Source: Streptomyces sp. NBC_01463
GTDB lineage: Bacteria > Actinomycetota > Actinomycetes > Streptomycetales > Streptomycetaceae
DNA length: 64,000 nt
Assembly: GCA_036227345.1 (NCBI GenBank)
Contig: CP109468.1
Location: 6,200,001 to 6,264,000 of the forward strand
Direction: 5' to 3'
Shown: one piece after another, positions 1 to 8,239 of the stretch
Position numbering within the stretch: position 1 is the stretch's first letter
Layout: each line of letters begins with the position of its first letter
Made by a program: the position numbers and the translations under genes
The notes under the pieces: model-generated
What the model saw: the letters and a program-made list of their open reading frames with translations, nothing else
Told to the model about the DNA's origin: nothing
The model's database searches: none

Positions 1-324
1 CCGCCGCGTCCGGTCAGGAGCCCGACGGGCAGCCCGTCCGTCGTCCCCGCGACCGACGCACACTCCTCGGCCGCCGCCCGGCCGGACCGGGCCACGGCCG
101 AGGCGCGCCCCGGCGGGGTCACCTCGGCACCGGCGGCCCCGGCCCCGGTCTCCGTACCGCCGTCGGCGGCCCCGTCGGTCACCACCGGTGGTCCCACGGA
201 GCCGGGCGGCACCGGCGGCGGACCGTCACCGTCCGCGACCCCGACGCAGCCCGTGCCCACGCCGACCCCCACCCCGTCACCGACCCCCACGGACGACGAC
301 TGCTGGTTCCCGTGGTTCTGCTGA
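1..324 (+). CDS. C-terminal part of a Pro/Thr/Ser-rich protein (5' end outside window)
   Basis: Frame 1 is open from the first base of the window to a TGA at 322-324. It encodes about 107 residues of low-complexity sequence rich in Pro, Ala, Thr and Ser, including a PTPTPTPSPTPT run, and ends in a distinctive acidic and aromatic tail (DDDCWFPWFC). Such tails are common in actinobacterial secreted or envelope proteins and in Ser/Thr kinase or sigma-regulator linkers, but no domain is visible, so no function is assigned. Codon use is typical of the neighbourhood (G/C at third positions). It converges on the MarR gene 18 bases downstream. The start lies outside the window. Confidence 0.6.
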   Translation, partial: PPRPVRSPTGSPSVVPATDAHSSAAARPDRATAEARPGGVTSAPAAPAPVSVPPSAAPSVTTGGPTEPGGTGGGPSPSATPTQPVPTPTPTPSPTPTDDDCWFPWFC

Positions 325-342
325 GCCCCTGAGGAACGCCGC

Positions 343-786
343 TCAGGAGAGGTCGGCCGGTTCCATCCCCAGCATCCGGCGCAGCAGGTCCCGCAGGACC
401 GCGCGCTCCTGGTCCGAGAGACCCGCCAGGGGTTCGCGGGCGAAGCCGAGCGAGTCGCGCAGCTTCCGGGCCGTCCGGGCGCCCTCCTCCGTGGGCGCGG
501 CCAGCTTCACCCGCCGGTCGGCCGGATCGGGCCGCCGCTCCACCAGTCCGCGCGCCTCGAGACGGTCGACGATCCCCGTGACGTTCGACGGCTCGCACTT
601 CAGCTTCTGGGCTATCCGGCGCATCGGCAGCGGATCCAGGGAGAGCAGTCCGAGGACGCGGGCCTGGGCGCCGGTGAGGCTGTGGGCGGACGCGGCCTGC
701 TCGTACTCCTCGTAGTACCGCGCCACGACCGAGCCGATCAGCTCGACGACTTCGAGGGTCAGCGGGTCCGTGCGCGGGGTGGCCAT
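343..786 (-). CDS. MarR family transcriptional regulator
   Basis: A 147-residue winged-helix regulator of normal MarR length. The HTH and wing cover about residues 53-90, with the recognisable LKCEPSNVTGIVDRLEARGL recognition-helix region followed by the wing DPADRRVKLAAPT. It is divergent from the oxidoreductase gene at 932 across a 145-bp gap holding a long inverted repeat, the classic arrangement for a MarR repressor controlling its neighbour and itself. The only cysteine is Cys64 in the HTH. It lacks the N-terminal redox cysteine of OhrR proteins, so although an ohr gene follows it is probably not a classical peroxide-sensing OhrR. The ligand is unknown; a phenolic or quinone-like effector is an inference from the oxidoreductase partner. 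Confidence 0.9.
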   Translation of the reverse strand: MATPRTDPLTLEVVELIGSVVARYYEEYEQAASAHSLTGAQARVLGLLSLDPLPMRRIAQKLKCEPSNVTGIVDRLEARGLVERRPDPADRRVKLAAPTEEGARTARKLRDSLGFAREPLAGLSDQERAVLRDLLRRMLGMEPADLS

Positions 787-808
787 GACATCGAGGATAG
801 CCGGTTAC

Positions 809-848
809 TTGACAAGGTGAAATATCCAGGCGCATGGTTGTTTCACCT
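809..848. promoter_or_regulatory. Probable MarR operator and divergent promoter region
   Basis: The MarR/oxidoreductase gap contains a perfect 8-bp inverted repeat, AGGTGAAA at 815-822 and TTTCACCT at 841-848, centred on an 18-bp spacer. A consensus -35 hexamer TTGACA (809-814) abuts the left arm, and CTTG-A-CAAG (808-816) forms a smaller palindrome over it. No good -10 is evident at the expected distance for the rightward gene. Position between divergent genes makes it the likely MarR binding site; this is inference from position and symmetry. Confidence 0.55.
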
Positions 849-931
849 CATGAAGCTTTTCCGCTCCGGCCGAACCGCTTCCGTGACTCCACCCCTCCGC
901 ATCCCCCAGTCATCGAGGAGAACCCGAGCCC

Positions 932-1951
932 ATGTCTGCAACTCTTCCCACGTCCAGCCGTGAATGGCACCTCGTAGCCCGTCCGCACGGCTGGCCGAAG
1001 GCCGAGGATTTCGCACTGCGTGAGGCGCCGGTCACCGCTCCCGCCGAGGGCCGGGTCCTCGTCCGCAACCTGCACTTCTCGGTCGACCCGTACATGCGCG
1101 GCCGGATGAACGACGTGAAGTCGTACACCCCGCCGTTCAAGCTGGACCACCCCATGGAGGGTGGCGCGGTCGGCGAGATCGTCGCGTCGAACGCCGAGGG
1201 CTTCGCGGTCGGCGACCACGTGCTGCACGGTCTGGGCTGGCGAGAGTACGCCGACGTCCCCGCCAAGCACGCGGTGAAGGTCGACGCCTCCCTCGCCCCG
1301 CTCTCCGCCTACCTCGGCGTGCTCGGCATGACCGGTCTCACCGCCTACGCCGGCCTGTTCGACGTGGCCTCCTTCAAGGAGGGCGACGTGGTCTTCGTCT
1401 CCGGCGCCGCCGGTGCGGTCGGCAGCCAGGTCGGCCAGATGGCGAAGATCAAGGGCGCCGCGCGGGTCATCGGCTCCGCCGGCTCCGACGAGAAGGTCAA
1501 GCTCCTGGTCGAGGAGTACGGCTTCGACGCCGCCTTCAACTACAAGAACGGCCCCGTCGCTCAGCAGCTGCGCGAGGCCGCCCCCGACGGCATCGACGTC
1601 TACTTCGACAACGTCGGCGGCGAGCACCTCGAAGCCGCGATCTCCTCGTTCAACGTGCACGGCCGCGCGACCATCTGCGGCATGATCGCCCAGTACAACG
1701 CGACCGAGCCCACCCCCGGCCCGCGCAACCTCGCCCTCGTCATCGGCAAGCGGCTGCGCCTCCAGGGCATGCTCGTCGGCGACCACGCCGACCTCCAGGG
1801 GCAGTTCGTCCAGGAGGTGGCCGGCTGGCTGGCCTCCGGCGAGCTGAAGTACCGCGAGACCGTCGTCGAGGGCATCGAGAACGGCTTCGAGGCCTTCCTC
1901 GGTCTGCTCCGCGGCGAGAACACCGGGAAGATGATCGTCTCCCTCGGCTGA
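932..1951 (+). CDS. NADP-dependent oxidoreductase, zinc-independent MDR (leukotriene B4 dehydrogenase-like)
   Basis: A 339-residue medium-chain dehydrogenase/reductase of the zinc-free prostaglandin reductase / alkenal reductase branch. The N-terminal GroES-like part contains the family-typical VDPYMRGRMND segment, and the cofactor domain starts with VFVSGAAGAVGSQVGQMAK (about residues 151-170), the AxxGxxG dinucleotide loop. The family reduces alpha,beta-unsaturated aldehydes and ketones or quinones with NADPH in the cytosol. It is divergent from the MarR gene and followed after 90 bases by ohr, so the three genes look like a detoxification locus for reactive carbonyls and organic hydroperoxides. 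The start is supported by GGAG upstream (CATCGAGGAGAACC). Confidence 0.9.
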   Translation: MSATLPTSSREWHLVARPHGWPKAEDFALREAPVTAPAEGRVLVRNLHFSVDPYMRGRMNDVKSYTPPFKLDHPMEGGAVGEIVASNAEGFAVGDHVLHGLGWREYADVPAKHAVKVDASLAPLSAYLGVLGMTGLTAYAGLFDVASFKEGDVVFVSGAAGAVGSQVGQMAKIKGAARVIGSAGSDEKVKLLVEEYGFDAAFNYKNGPVAQQLREAAPDGIDVYFDNVGGEHLEAAISSFNVHGRATICGMIAQYNATEPTPGPRNLALVIGKRLRLQGMLVGDHADLQGQFVQEVAGWLASGELKYRETVVEGIENGFEAFLGLLRGENTGKMIVSLG

Positions 1952-2041
1952 ACCGCCCGTCCGGGCACCCGTTAGGCTCGTCCCAGGCCGTCGCGATCGT
2001 GGGCGCGAGTCGCGGCGCATCAGCAGGAGGAATCCCCCAGC

Positions 2042-2470
2042 ATGACCATTCAGGACATCACCGTCGCGTACACCGCCGTCGCCACCGCCGAGAACGGCCG
2101 TGACGGCAGGGTCTCCTCGGACGACGGCAAGCTCGACGTGGTCGTCAACCCGCCGAAGGAGATGGGCGGCAGCGGCGCCGGCACCAACCCGGAGCAGCTC
2201 TTCGCCGCCGGTTACAGTGCCTGCTTCCAGGGCGCGCTCGGCGTCGTGGCGCGCCAGGAGAAGGCCGACATCACCGGCTCCACGGTGACCGCCGCGGTCT
2301 CCATCGGCAAGACGGAGGCCGGTGGCTTCGGTCTGGAGGTCGCGATCACCGCGACCATCCCGAACGTGGACGCGGCGACCGCGCAGGCGCTCATCGAGAA
2401 GGCCCACCAGGTCTGCCCGTACTCGAACGCCACGCGCGGCAACATCAAGGTGGCGCTCTCGGTCGTCTGA
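2042..2470 (+). CDS. ohr: Organic hydroperoxide resistance protein (Ohr, OsmC/Ohr family)
   Basis: A 142-residue Ohr peroxidase of full length. Both active-site cysteines are in the family positions: Cys61 in AAGYSACFQGAL and Cys125 in HQVCPYSNATRGN. Ohr reduces organic hydroperoxides to alcohols using a dihydrolipoyl-type thiol donor in the cytosol. It starts at ATG with AGGAGG 10 bases upstream (CAGCAGGAGGAATCCCCCAGC) and is followed by a strong intrinsic-type hairpin. It lies 90 bp behind the MDR oxidoreductase in the same direction, so co-transcription is possible. The usual OhrR partner with a conserved N-terminal Cys is not adjacent. Confidence 0.95.
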   Translation: MTIQDITVAYTAVATAENGRDGRVSSDDGKLDVVVNPPKEMGGSGAGTNPEQLFAAGYSACFQGALGVVARQEKADITGSTVTAAVSIGKTEAGGFGLEVAITATIPNVDAATAQALIEKAHQVCPYSNATRGNIKVALSVV

Positions 2471-2492
2471 CCGTTCGCACCACTCGTACACA

Positions 2493-2528
2493 GCCGAGGG
2501 CCGCACCCCACCAGGTGCGGCCCTCGGC
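2493..2528 (+). terminator. Rho-independent-type hairpin after ohr
   Basis: A perfect 15-bp stem (GCCGAGGGCCGCACC at 2493-2507 pairing with 2514-2528) with a 6-nt loop lies 23 bases after the ohr stop. No long T-run follows, as is usual in Streptomyces. Confidence 0.8.
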
Positions 2529-2597
2529 CGTTCCCGGTCCCGGCCCGCCCCTCCTGTTCGACACCCCGGACATTGTCCGGAATTCTTGCGCGACCCA

Positions 2598-2626
2598 TTG
2601 ACGCGCAAGCGCTTCGATTTTACGGT
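2598..2626 (+). promoter_or_regulatory. Promoter with embedded LacI-type operator for the arabinoside operon
   Basis: A near-consensus -35 TTGACG (2598-2603) and a -10 TACGGT (2621-2626) are separated by exactly 17 bp. The spacer contains the palindrome AAGCGCTT (2607-2614) inside CGCAAGCGCTTCG, the CpG-centred core typical of LacI/GalR-family operators. A repressor bound there would block RNA polymerase; release by arabinose or an oligosaccharide is the expected logic. The cognate LacI gene is not next to the operon in this window. Confidence 0.75.
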
Positions 2627-2677
2627 CCGTTCGAAGTTACGGGCGTCATCCGGTATATCGAACAGTGAGGGCGGGGC

Positions 2678-4036
2678 ATGGGACGACCTGGCCTGAATCG
2701 CAGGCAACTGATCACCGGCCTCGGCGGTGCGGCCGTCGCCGGCAGCTTCGGCTTCGCGGCGCTGGGAAGCGGTGCGGACGCCCTCGCGTCGGACGCGGCC
2801 ACCCGGGTCCGCTACTGGAACCTCTTCAGCGGCGGCGACGGCTACAACATGATCGCGATGCTCGACGCCTTCCGCAGGGAGCACCCCGGCACCGAGGTGA
2901 AGGACTCGACGCTCCAGTGGGGCAGCCCCTTCTACACCAAGCTCGCCATGGCGGCGGCGGGCAACCGCGCACCGGACCTCGGCGTCATGCACCTGGGCCG
3001 CGTCACCGGGTTCTCACCGGGCCGCCTGCTCGACCCCTGGGACGTCGGCCTGCTCGCCAAGTACGGCGTGAGGGAAGCCGACTTCAACCCCGCGCTGTGG
3101 AAGCGCGCCGTCGTCGACGGCAAGCTCTACGCCCTCCCGCTCGACATCCACGTCCAGCTCTGCTTCTACCGCAAGGACGTGCTGAGGAAGGCCGGCCTGC
3201 TCGGCGACGACGGGCGGATCGTGCCCGTCACGTCCACCGAGGAGTGGTTCGACGTGCTCAAGGAGGCGAAGAAGGCCACGAAGAAGGGACTGCAGACCAT
3301 CGGTCTGTGGGCCAACGACCAGAACTTCCAGTGGTGGTTCTTCGTCGCCTTCTACACCCAGCTCGGCGGCACCTGGTTCGACGCCGCCGACTCCGACGTC
3401 ACCTTCGACACGGACAAGGCCACCCAGGTCCTGGAGTTCATGCGCCGGCACATCACCGACGGGTACTCCGACCCGGGCTTCGCCGGGGCCGCGGGCGCCG
3501 AACAGTTCCTCAACGGCTCCCCGTTCTGCTGGGAGGGCAACTGGTCGGTGCCGGTGTTCGACGGAGCGAAGACCGAGTACGGCGCCACGCCACTGCCGCC
3601 CGTCTTCGGCAAGCGGGCCACCCACGCCGAATCGCACTCCTTCGTCCTGCCGCACCAGTCAGGCCGCGGCGGCGACGCCAACGAGGCCGCCCACGAACTC
3701 GCCGCCTACGTCGTCAGGCACGCACAGCAGTGGGCCGCGGGCGGGCACATCCCCGCCTACACGCCGACGCTGTCCACGGCCGCGTACAAGAAGCTCGAAC
3801 CGCAGAACGAGTACGTCTCCGCGATGGACCACCAGGCCACCGAGCCCAAGGTGTGGTTCGCGGGCTCCACCGGCATCCTCGCCCAGCGCGTCGGACCGAT
3901 CGCCGCATCCTCCATGCTCGGCTCCGCCAGGCCCGAGGCCGCCGCCCGCCGCATGAGGAGCACCCTCGCCGAGCTCCTCGCGATGAAGAACCCCATGGAC
4001 GGCAGGACCGCGGCGCAGGCAGGAGCGGCCGCATGA
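2678..4036 (+). CDS. Extracellular sugar-binding lipoprotein-type ABC component (Tat-exported)
   Basis: A 452-residue family 1 extracellular solute-binding protein. The N-terminus is a twin-arginine signal (NRRQLITGLGG followed by a hydrophobic stretch to about residue 35). Mature features include the VRYWNLFSGGDGYNM opening, typical of carbohydrate binders, and aromatic residues suited to sugar stacking (QWWFF, WEGNW). It heads a binding protein-permease-permease-arabinofuranosidase operon, so the substrate is probably arabinose or arabino-oligosaccharide. It overlaps the first permease by ATGA. There is no cysteine lipobox, so it may be retained by the uncleaved signal or by its membrane partners. 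Confidence 0.9.
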   Translation: MGRPGLNRRQLITGLGGAAVAGSFGFAALGSGADALASDAATRVRYWNLFSGGDGYNMIAMLDAFRREHPGTEVKDSTLQWGSPFYTKLAMAAAGNRAPDLGVMHLGRVTGFSPGRLLDPWDVGLLAKYGVREADFNPALWKRAVVDGKLYALPLDIHVQLCFYRKDVLRKAGLLGDDGRIVPVTSTEEWFDVLKEAKKATKKGLQTIGLWANDQNFQWWFFVAFYTQLGGTWFDAADSDVTFDTDKATQVLEFMRRHITDGYSDPGFAGAAGAEQFLNGSPFCWEGNWSVPVFDGAKTEYGATPLPPVFGKRATHAESHSFVLPHQSGRGGDANEAAHELAAYVVRHAQQWAAGGHIPAYTPTLSTAAYKKLEPQNEYVSAMDHQATEPKVWFAGSTGILAQRVGPIAASSMLGSARPEAAARRMRSTLAELLAMKNPMDGRTAAQAGAAA

Positions 4037-4974
4037 CGACGACCACACCCCAGGCCGTCCTCGCACCCACCCGCGCGAGGACCGCCGCCGACAGCCCCAC
4101 GGCCCGCCGCAGGCAGGGCTTCCAGCACGGCGGATGGTTCGTCGCCCCGTTCCTCGTCCTGTTCGCGCTCTTCGTGATCTGGCCGCTGCTGCGCGGCGTC
4201 TACCTGAGCCTCACGGACGCCAACATCTCCGGCGACGGCGCGGGCTTCGTCGGCCTCGACAACTACCGCGAGGCCCTGCACGACCAGCTGATGTGGGACG
4301 CGCTCGGCCACAGCGCCTACTTCACGCTGCTCGTCGTGCCGTGCATCACGGTCCTCGCCCTCCTCCTCGCGCTGCTCGCCCACCACATCGAGCGCGGAAA
4401 ATGGCTGTGGCGGCTGTGCTTCTTCATCCCGTTCCTGCTGCCGTCGACCGTCGCGGGCAACCTGTGGCAGTGGCTGTTCAACCCCGGTACGGGCATGGTC
4501 AACTACCTCTTCGGCCTCGATACGCCGTGGCTGACCGGCACGTCGTACGCGATGCTCGCCGTCGTCATCACCACCCTGTGGTGGACGGTCGGCTTCAGCT
4601 TCCTGCTCTACCTCGCCGCGCTCCAGAACATCCCCGCACACCTCTACGAGGCCGCCGAACTGGACGGCGCGAACGTCTGGCACCGCATGGTCCACATCAC
4701 CCTGCCCATGCTGCGCAACATCACCGGCCTCGTGATCGCGCTGCAGATCCTCGCCTCGCTCCAGGTCTTCGACCAGGCCGTCGTGATGCAGGACTTCGGC
4801 CCCGGGCCCGAGGGGTCGACCCGCACCTTCGTGCAGTACACGCTCGAAGAGGGCTTCACCAGCTACCGCGTGGGCTACGCCTCCGCGATCTCCATCATCT
4901 TCTTCGTCATCATCGCGGCCGTCGCCCTCGCCCGGATGTGGCTGCTGCGCAACCGTGAGGAGGACGCCCGATGA
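4033..4974 (+). CDS. Sugar ABC transporter permease (MalF-like)
   Basis: A 313-residue integral membrane permease with about six predicted helices, beginning with a hydrophobic segment near residues 38-60 (FVAPFLVLFALFVIWPLL). The cytoplasmic EAA loop that docks the ATPase is present as EAAELDGANVWHRMVHITLP. It starts at the ATG in the ATGA overlap with the binding-protein stop and overlaps the next permease by ATGA, so the operon is translationally coupled. No ATPase gene is present; sugar importers of Streptomyces commonly share the MsiK ATPase encoded elsewhere, which is the likely explanation here. Confidence 0.93.
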   Translation: MTTTTPQAVLAPTRARTAADSPTARRRQGFQHGGWFVAPFLVLFALFVIWPLLRGVYLSLTDANISGDGAGFVGLDNYREALHDQLMWDALGHSAYFTLLVVPCITVLALLLALLAHHIERGKWLWRLCFFIPFLLPSTVAGNLWQWLFNPGTGMVNYLFGLDTPWLTGTSYAMLAVVITTLWWTVGFSFLLYLAALQNIPAHLYEAAELDGANVWHRMVHITLPMLRNITGLVIALQILASLQVFDQAVVMQDFGPGPEGSTRTFVQYTLEEGFTSYRVGYASAISIIFFVIIAAVALARMWLLRNREEDAR

Positions 4975-5840
4975 CCGCCGACACCGCGCAGGCGCCCGTC
5001 AAGTCCCGTACCCGCAAGCCCTGGTCACCGAGCCAGGTCGTGCTCACCCTCATCGGCGTCGCCGTCTCGGCCGTGTTCCTGGCGCCGCTCGCCTGGGCGC
5101 TGTTCACCTCGCTCAAGTCGGAGACCGAGGCCGTCGAGGTGCCGGCGCACTGGCTGCCGGAGGACTGGACGGGCCAGGCGTGGAAGGCGCTCTTCGCCAC
5201 CGGCAACATCACCGACTGGTTCGTGAACTCGCTCGTCGTCTCCATCTGCGTCACCGTCGTCGTGCTGCTCGTCAGCGCGCTCGCCGGATACGGCTTCGCC
5301 CGCACCGAGTTCAGGGGCAAGGCGTTCCTCATGGGCACGGTGATGGCGGGCCTGATGGTCTCGCCCGCAGTCCTCGGCGTCCCGCTGTTCACCACGGTCC
5401 AGCAGATGGGCATGGTCGACACCTACTGGGGCATGATCCTGCCGCAGTGCGCGCCCGCCGCGATGGTCTACATCCTCTACAAGTTCTTCCAGGGCATCCC
5501 GAAAGAGCTGGAGGAGGCGGCGTTCATCGACGGCGCCGGCCGCTGGCGGGTCTTCTTCACCATCATCGTGCCGCTCTCCAGGCCCTCCCTCTCCGCGGTC
5601 GGCATCTTCACCTTCATCGCGTCGTGGAACAACTTCCTCTGGCCGTACATGGTGACCAACAACCCCGACCTGATGACCATGCCGAACGGCATCGCGACCG
5701 TCATGAACTCCTACGGCATCCAGTGGGCCCAGCTCATGGCCGGCGGGCTGATGGCCGGACTGCCGCTCATCGTCGTCTTCGTCTTCTTCCAGCGCCAGAT
5801 CGTCAGCGGCGTCGCCCACACCGGGCTGGCCGGCCAGTGA
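4971..5840 (+). CDS. Sugar ABC transporter permease (MalG-like)
   Basis: A 289-residue second permease of the importer with six hydrophobic segments. The MalG-type EAA loop EEAAFIDGAGRWRVFFTIIVP is in the expected place (about residues 181-201), and FLWPYMVTNNP further on is typical of carbohydrate CUT1 permeases. It starts at the ATG that overlaps the previous stop. Together with the upstream permease it should form the heterodimeric channel for the arabinoside imported by the binding protein at 2678. Confidence 0.93.
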   Translation: MTADTAQAPVKSRTRKPWSPSQVVLTLIGVAVSAVFLAPLAWALFTSLKSETEAVEVPAHWLPEDWTGQAWKALFATGNITDWFVNSLVVSICVTVVVLLVSALAGYGFARTEFRGKAFLMGTVMAGLMVSPAVLGVPLFTTVQQMGMVDTYWGMILPQCAPAAMVYILYKFFQGIPKELEEAAFIDGAGRWRVFFTIIVPLSRPSLSAVGIFTFIASWNNFLWPYMVTNNPDLMTMPNGIATVMNSYGIQWAQLMAGGLMAGLPLIVVFVFFQRQIVSGVAHTGLAGQ

Positions 5841-5878
5841 CGCGCACCGAGATCCGCAACCCGACCCCGAAGGACGTC

Positions 5879-7396
5879 ATGACCCGCACCGCCCGATTCA
5901 CCCTCGACCCGGCGTTCACCGTCGGCGACGTCGACCCCCGCCTCTTCGGCTCGTTCGTCGAGCACCTCGGCCGCTGCGTCTACGACGGCATATACGAGCC
6001 GGGCCACCCCTCGGCCGACGAGGCGGGCCTGCGGACCGACGTCCTGGAACTCATCCGCGAACTCGGCGTCACCGCCATCCGCTACCCCGGCGGCAACTTC
6101 GTCTCCGGCTACCGCTGGGAGGACAGCGTCGGCCCCGCCGACGAACGGCCGCGCCGCCTCGACCTCGCCTGGCGCTCCACCGAGACGAACCGCTTCGGCC
6201 TCTCCGAGTACATCGCCTTCCTCAGGAAGATCGGCCCGCAGGCCGAGCCGATGCTCGCCGTCAACCTCGGCACCCGCGGCGTCCAGGAGGCCATCGAGCT
6301 CCAGGAGTACGCCAACCACCCGGCCGGCACCGAACTCTCCGAGCGCCGCATCGCGCACGGCGACAAGGACCCCTTCGGCATCAGGCTGTGGTGCCTGGGC
6401 AACGAGATGGACGGCCCCTGGCAGACCGGCCACAAGACCGCCGAGGAGTACGGCAGGACCGCCGCCGAGACGGCCCGCGCCATGCGGCAGATCGACCCGT
6501 CCGTCGAACTCGTCGCCTGCGGCTCCTCCGGCCGCTCCATGCCCACCTTCGCCGCGTGGGAGGCCACGGTCCTCGCCGAGACCTACGACCTCGTCGACTA
6601 CGTCTCGCTGCACGCCTACTACGAGGAACTCGGCGGCGACCGCGACTCGTTCCTGGCGTCCGCCGTGGACATGGAGTCCTTCATCGAGGACGTCGTCGCC
6701 ACCTGCGACCACGTCGGGGCCCGGCTGAAGTCCACGAAGAGGATCAACCTCTCCTTCGACGAGTGGAACGTCTGGTACATGGCCCGCAGTCAGCAGGAGG
6801 CCGAGGCGAACCCCCTCGACTGGCCCGAGGCGCCGCGCCTGCTGGAGGACAGCTACTCGGTCACCGACGCCGTCGTCTTCGGCACCCTGCTCATCGCCCT
6901 GCTCCGCCACGCCGACCGGGTGACGGTGGCCTGCCTGGCACAACTGGTCAACGTGATCGCCCCGATCATGACCGAACCCGGCGGACCCGCCTGGCGCCAG
7001 ACCACGTTCTTCCCGTTCGCCCAGGCCGCCCGGCACGGCCGCGGCCAGGTCCTGGACGTCCGGGTGGACTCGCCCACGTACACGACCGCGAAGTACGGTG
7101 AGACGGACCTGCTGCACGCCACTGCCGTCCGCGACCCGGAGACCGGCGCGGTCACCGTCTTCGCGGTCAACCGCAGCCAGTCCGCGGCCCTCCCGCTCGA
7201 AGTCGCCCTGCACGGGCTCGGCCTGACGGGGATCGCCGAGCACCAGGTCCTCGCCGACGCCGACCCGGACGCCCGCAACACCCTCACCGAACCCGGCCGC
7301 GTCACTCCCCACCCGGCCGAGGGCACGGCACTCGACGGGGGAGTGCTGCGGGCCGTGCTGGAGCCGATGTCCTGGAACATGATCCGCCTCTCCTGA
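5879..7396 (+). CDS. Alpha-L-arabinofuranosidase, GH51
   Basis: A 505-residue intracellular GH51 arabinofuranosidase with no signal peptide. The TIM-barrel acid/base is Glu176 in CLGNEMDGPWQ and the nucleophile is Glu295 in FDEWNVWY, both in canonical motifs. It releases terminal L-arabinofuranose from imported arabino-oligosaccharides. The chosen ATG has GAAGGA seven bases upstream. An in-frame GTG at 5837 overlaps the permease stop (GTGA) but has no Shine-Dalgarno and would add 14 uncharacteristic residues. Because transporter and hydrolase share an operon, uptake of oligosaccharide followed by cytoplasmic cleavage is the likely route. Confidence 0.95.
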   Translation: MTRTARFTLDPAFTVGDVDPRLFGSFVEHLGRCVYDGIYEPGHPSADEAGLRTDVLELIRELGVTAIRYPGGNFVSGYRWEDSVGPADERPRRLDLAWRSTETNRFGLSEYIAFLRKIGPQAEPMLAVNLGTRGVQEAIELQEYANHPAGTELSERRIAHGDKDPFGIRLWCLGNEMDGPWQTGHKTAEEYGRTAAETARAMRQIDPSVELVACGSSGRSMPTFAAWEATVLAETYDLVDYVSLHAYYEELGGDRDSFLASAVDMESFIEDVVATCDHVGARLKSTKRINLSFDEWNVWYMARSQQEAEANPLDWPEAPRLLEDSYSVTDAVVFGTLLIALLRHADRVTVACLAQLVNVIAPIMTEPGGPAWRQTTFFPFAQAARHGRGQVLDVRVDSPTYTTAKYGETDLLHATAVRDPETGAVTVFAVNRSQSAALPLEVALHGLGLTGIAEHQVLADADPDARNTLTEPGRVTPHPAEGTALDGGVLRAVLEPMSWNMIRLS

Positions 7397-7450
7397 CCAC
7401 AGCCCCCTCCCGCGAAGGGGCCCGCCCCCCGGTCCCGTTAGGCTGACGCC

Positions 7451-8224
7451 ATGCGTGATCTCGGGGCGGGCCTCGGCTATCTGATCAAGGGGCAGCGCTG
7501 GGTCGCCCGGCACGGCAAGTGGTTCGGCATAGGGCTGCTGCCCGGCCTGATCACCCTCTTCCTGTACGCGGGCGCCCTCGTCGGCCTCGGCTACGGGGCC
7601 GACGACCTGGCGGACTGGGCGACACCGTTCGCCGACGACTGGTCCTCGCCCTGGCTCGGCCTGCTGCGCACCACCCTCACCGTGCTGGTCTTCGCGCTCG
7701 GCCTCTTCCTGGCCGTCATCACCTTCACCGCCGTGACCCTGCTCGTCGGACAGCCCTTCTACGAGTCGCTGTCGGAGGAGGTGGACCGGGCCGAGGGCGG
7801 GGAGGTCCCCGAGTCCGGGCTGCCGCTGTGGCGGGAGCTGTGGATCTCCGCCCGCGACAGCGTGCGCATCCTGGTGCGCGTCGCGCTGTACGCGATCCTG
7901 CTCTTCGCCCTCGGATTCGTCCCGGTCGCCGGACAGACCGTCGTCCCGGTCCTCGGCTTCTGCGTCACGGGGTACTTCCTCGCCGAGGAACTCACCGCCG
8001 TCGCCCTCCAGCGCCGCGGCATGGCGCTGAAGGAGCGGCTCGCCCTGCTGCGCGGCCGCCGGCTGCTGGTCCTCGGCTTCGGCGTACCCCTGGGGCTCGC
8101 CTTCCTGATCCCGTTCGTCGCCGTCTTCCTGATGCCGGGTGCCGTCGCGGGGGCGACCCTGCTGGCGCGCGACCTGGTGGGGGACGGCGCGGGCGGCCCC
8201 GGCGACGGCCCGGGCGAGGACTAG
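7451..8224 (+). CDS. EI24 domain-containing membrane protein (CysZ-like)
   Basis: A 257-residue membrane protein of the EI24/CysZ family. It has four strongly hydrophobic regions, near residues 27-45, 75-105, 135-180 and 210-240. An amphipathic YLIKGQRWVARHGKWF start precedes the first helix, and the family-typical GQPFYESLSEEVDRAEG segment follows the second. CysZ imports sulfate in proteobacteria, but actinobacterial EI24 proteins are uncharacterised and nothing nearby concerns sulfur, so transport of sulfate is not claimed. It stands alone between the arabinoside operon and a convergent amine oxidase gene. Confidence 0.85.
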   Translation: MRDLGAGLGYLIKGQRWVARHGKWFGIGLLPGLITLFLYAGALVGLGYGADDLADWATPFADDWSSPWLGLLRTTLTVLVFALGLFLAVITFTAVTLLVGQPFYESLSEEVDRAEGGEVPESGLPLWRELWISARDSVRILVRVALYAILLFALGFVPVAGQTVVPVLGFCVTGYFLAEELTAVALQRRGMALKERLALLRGRRLLVLGFGVPLGLAFLIPFVAVFLMPGAVAGATLLARDLVGDGAGGPGDGPGED

Positions 8225-8239
8225 AGCTCCTGCCGTCGG

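Noticed and set aside
848..2992. A 714-codon minus-strand ORF across the oxidoreductase and ohr
   Set aside because: It is antisense to two clear enzymes and consists of Arg/Asp/Val/Gly-rich shadow sequence typical of GC-rich genomes.
5711..7513. A 600-codon minus-strand ORF opposite the GH51 gene
   Set aside because: Antisense shadow of the arabinofuranosidase with no family motif.
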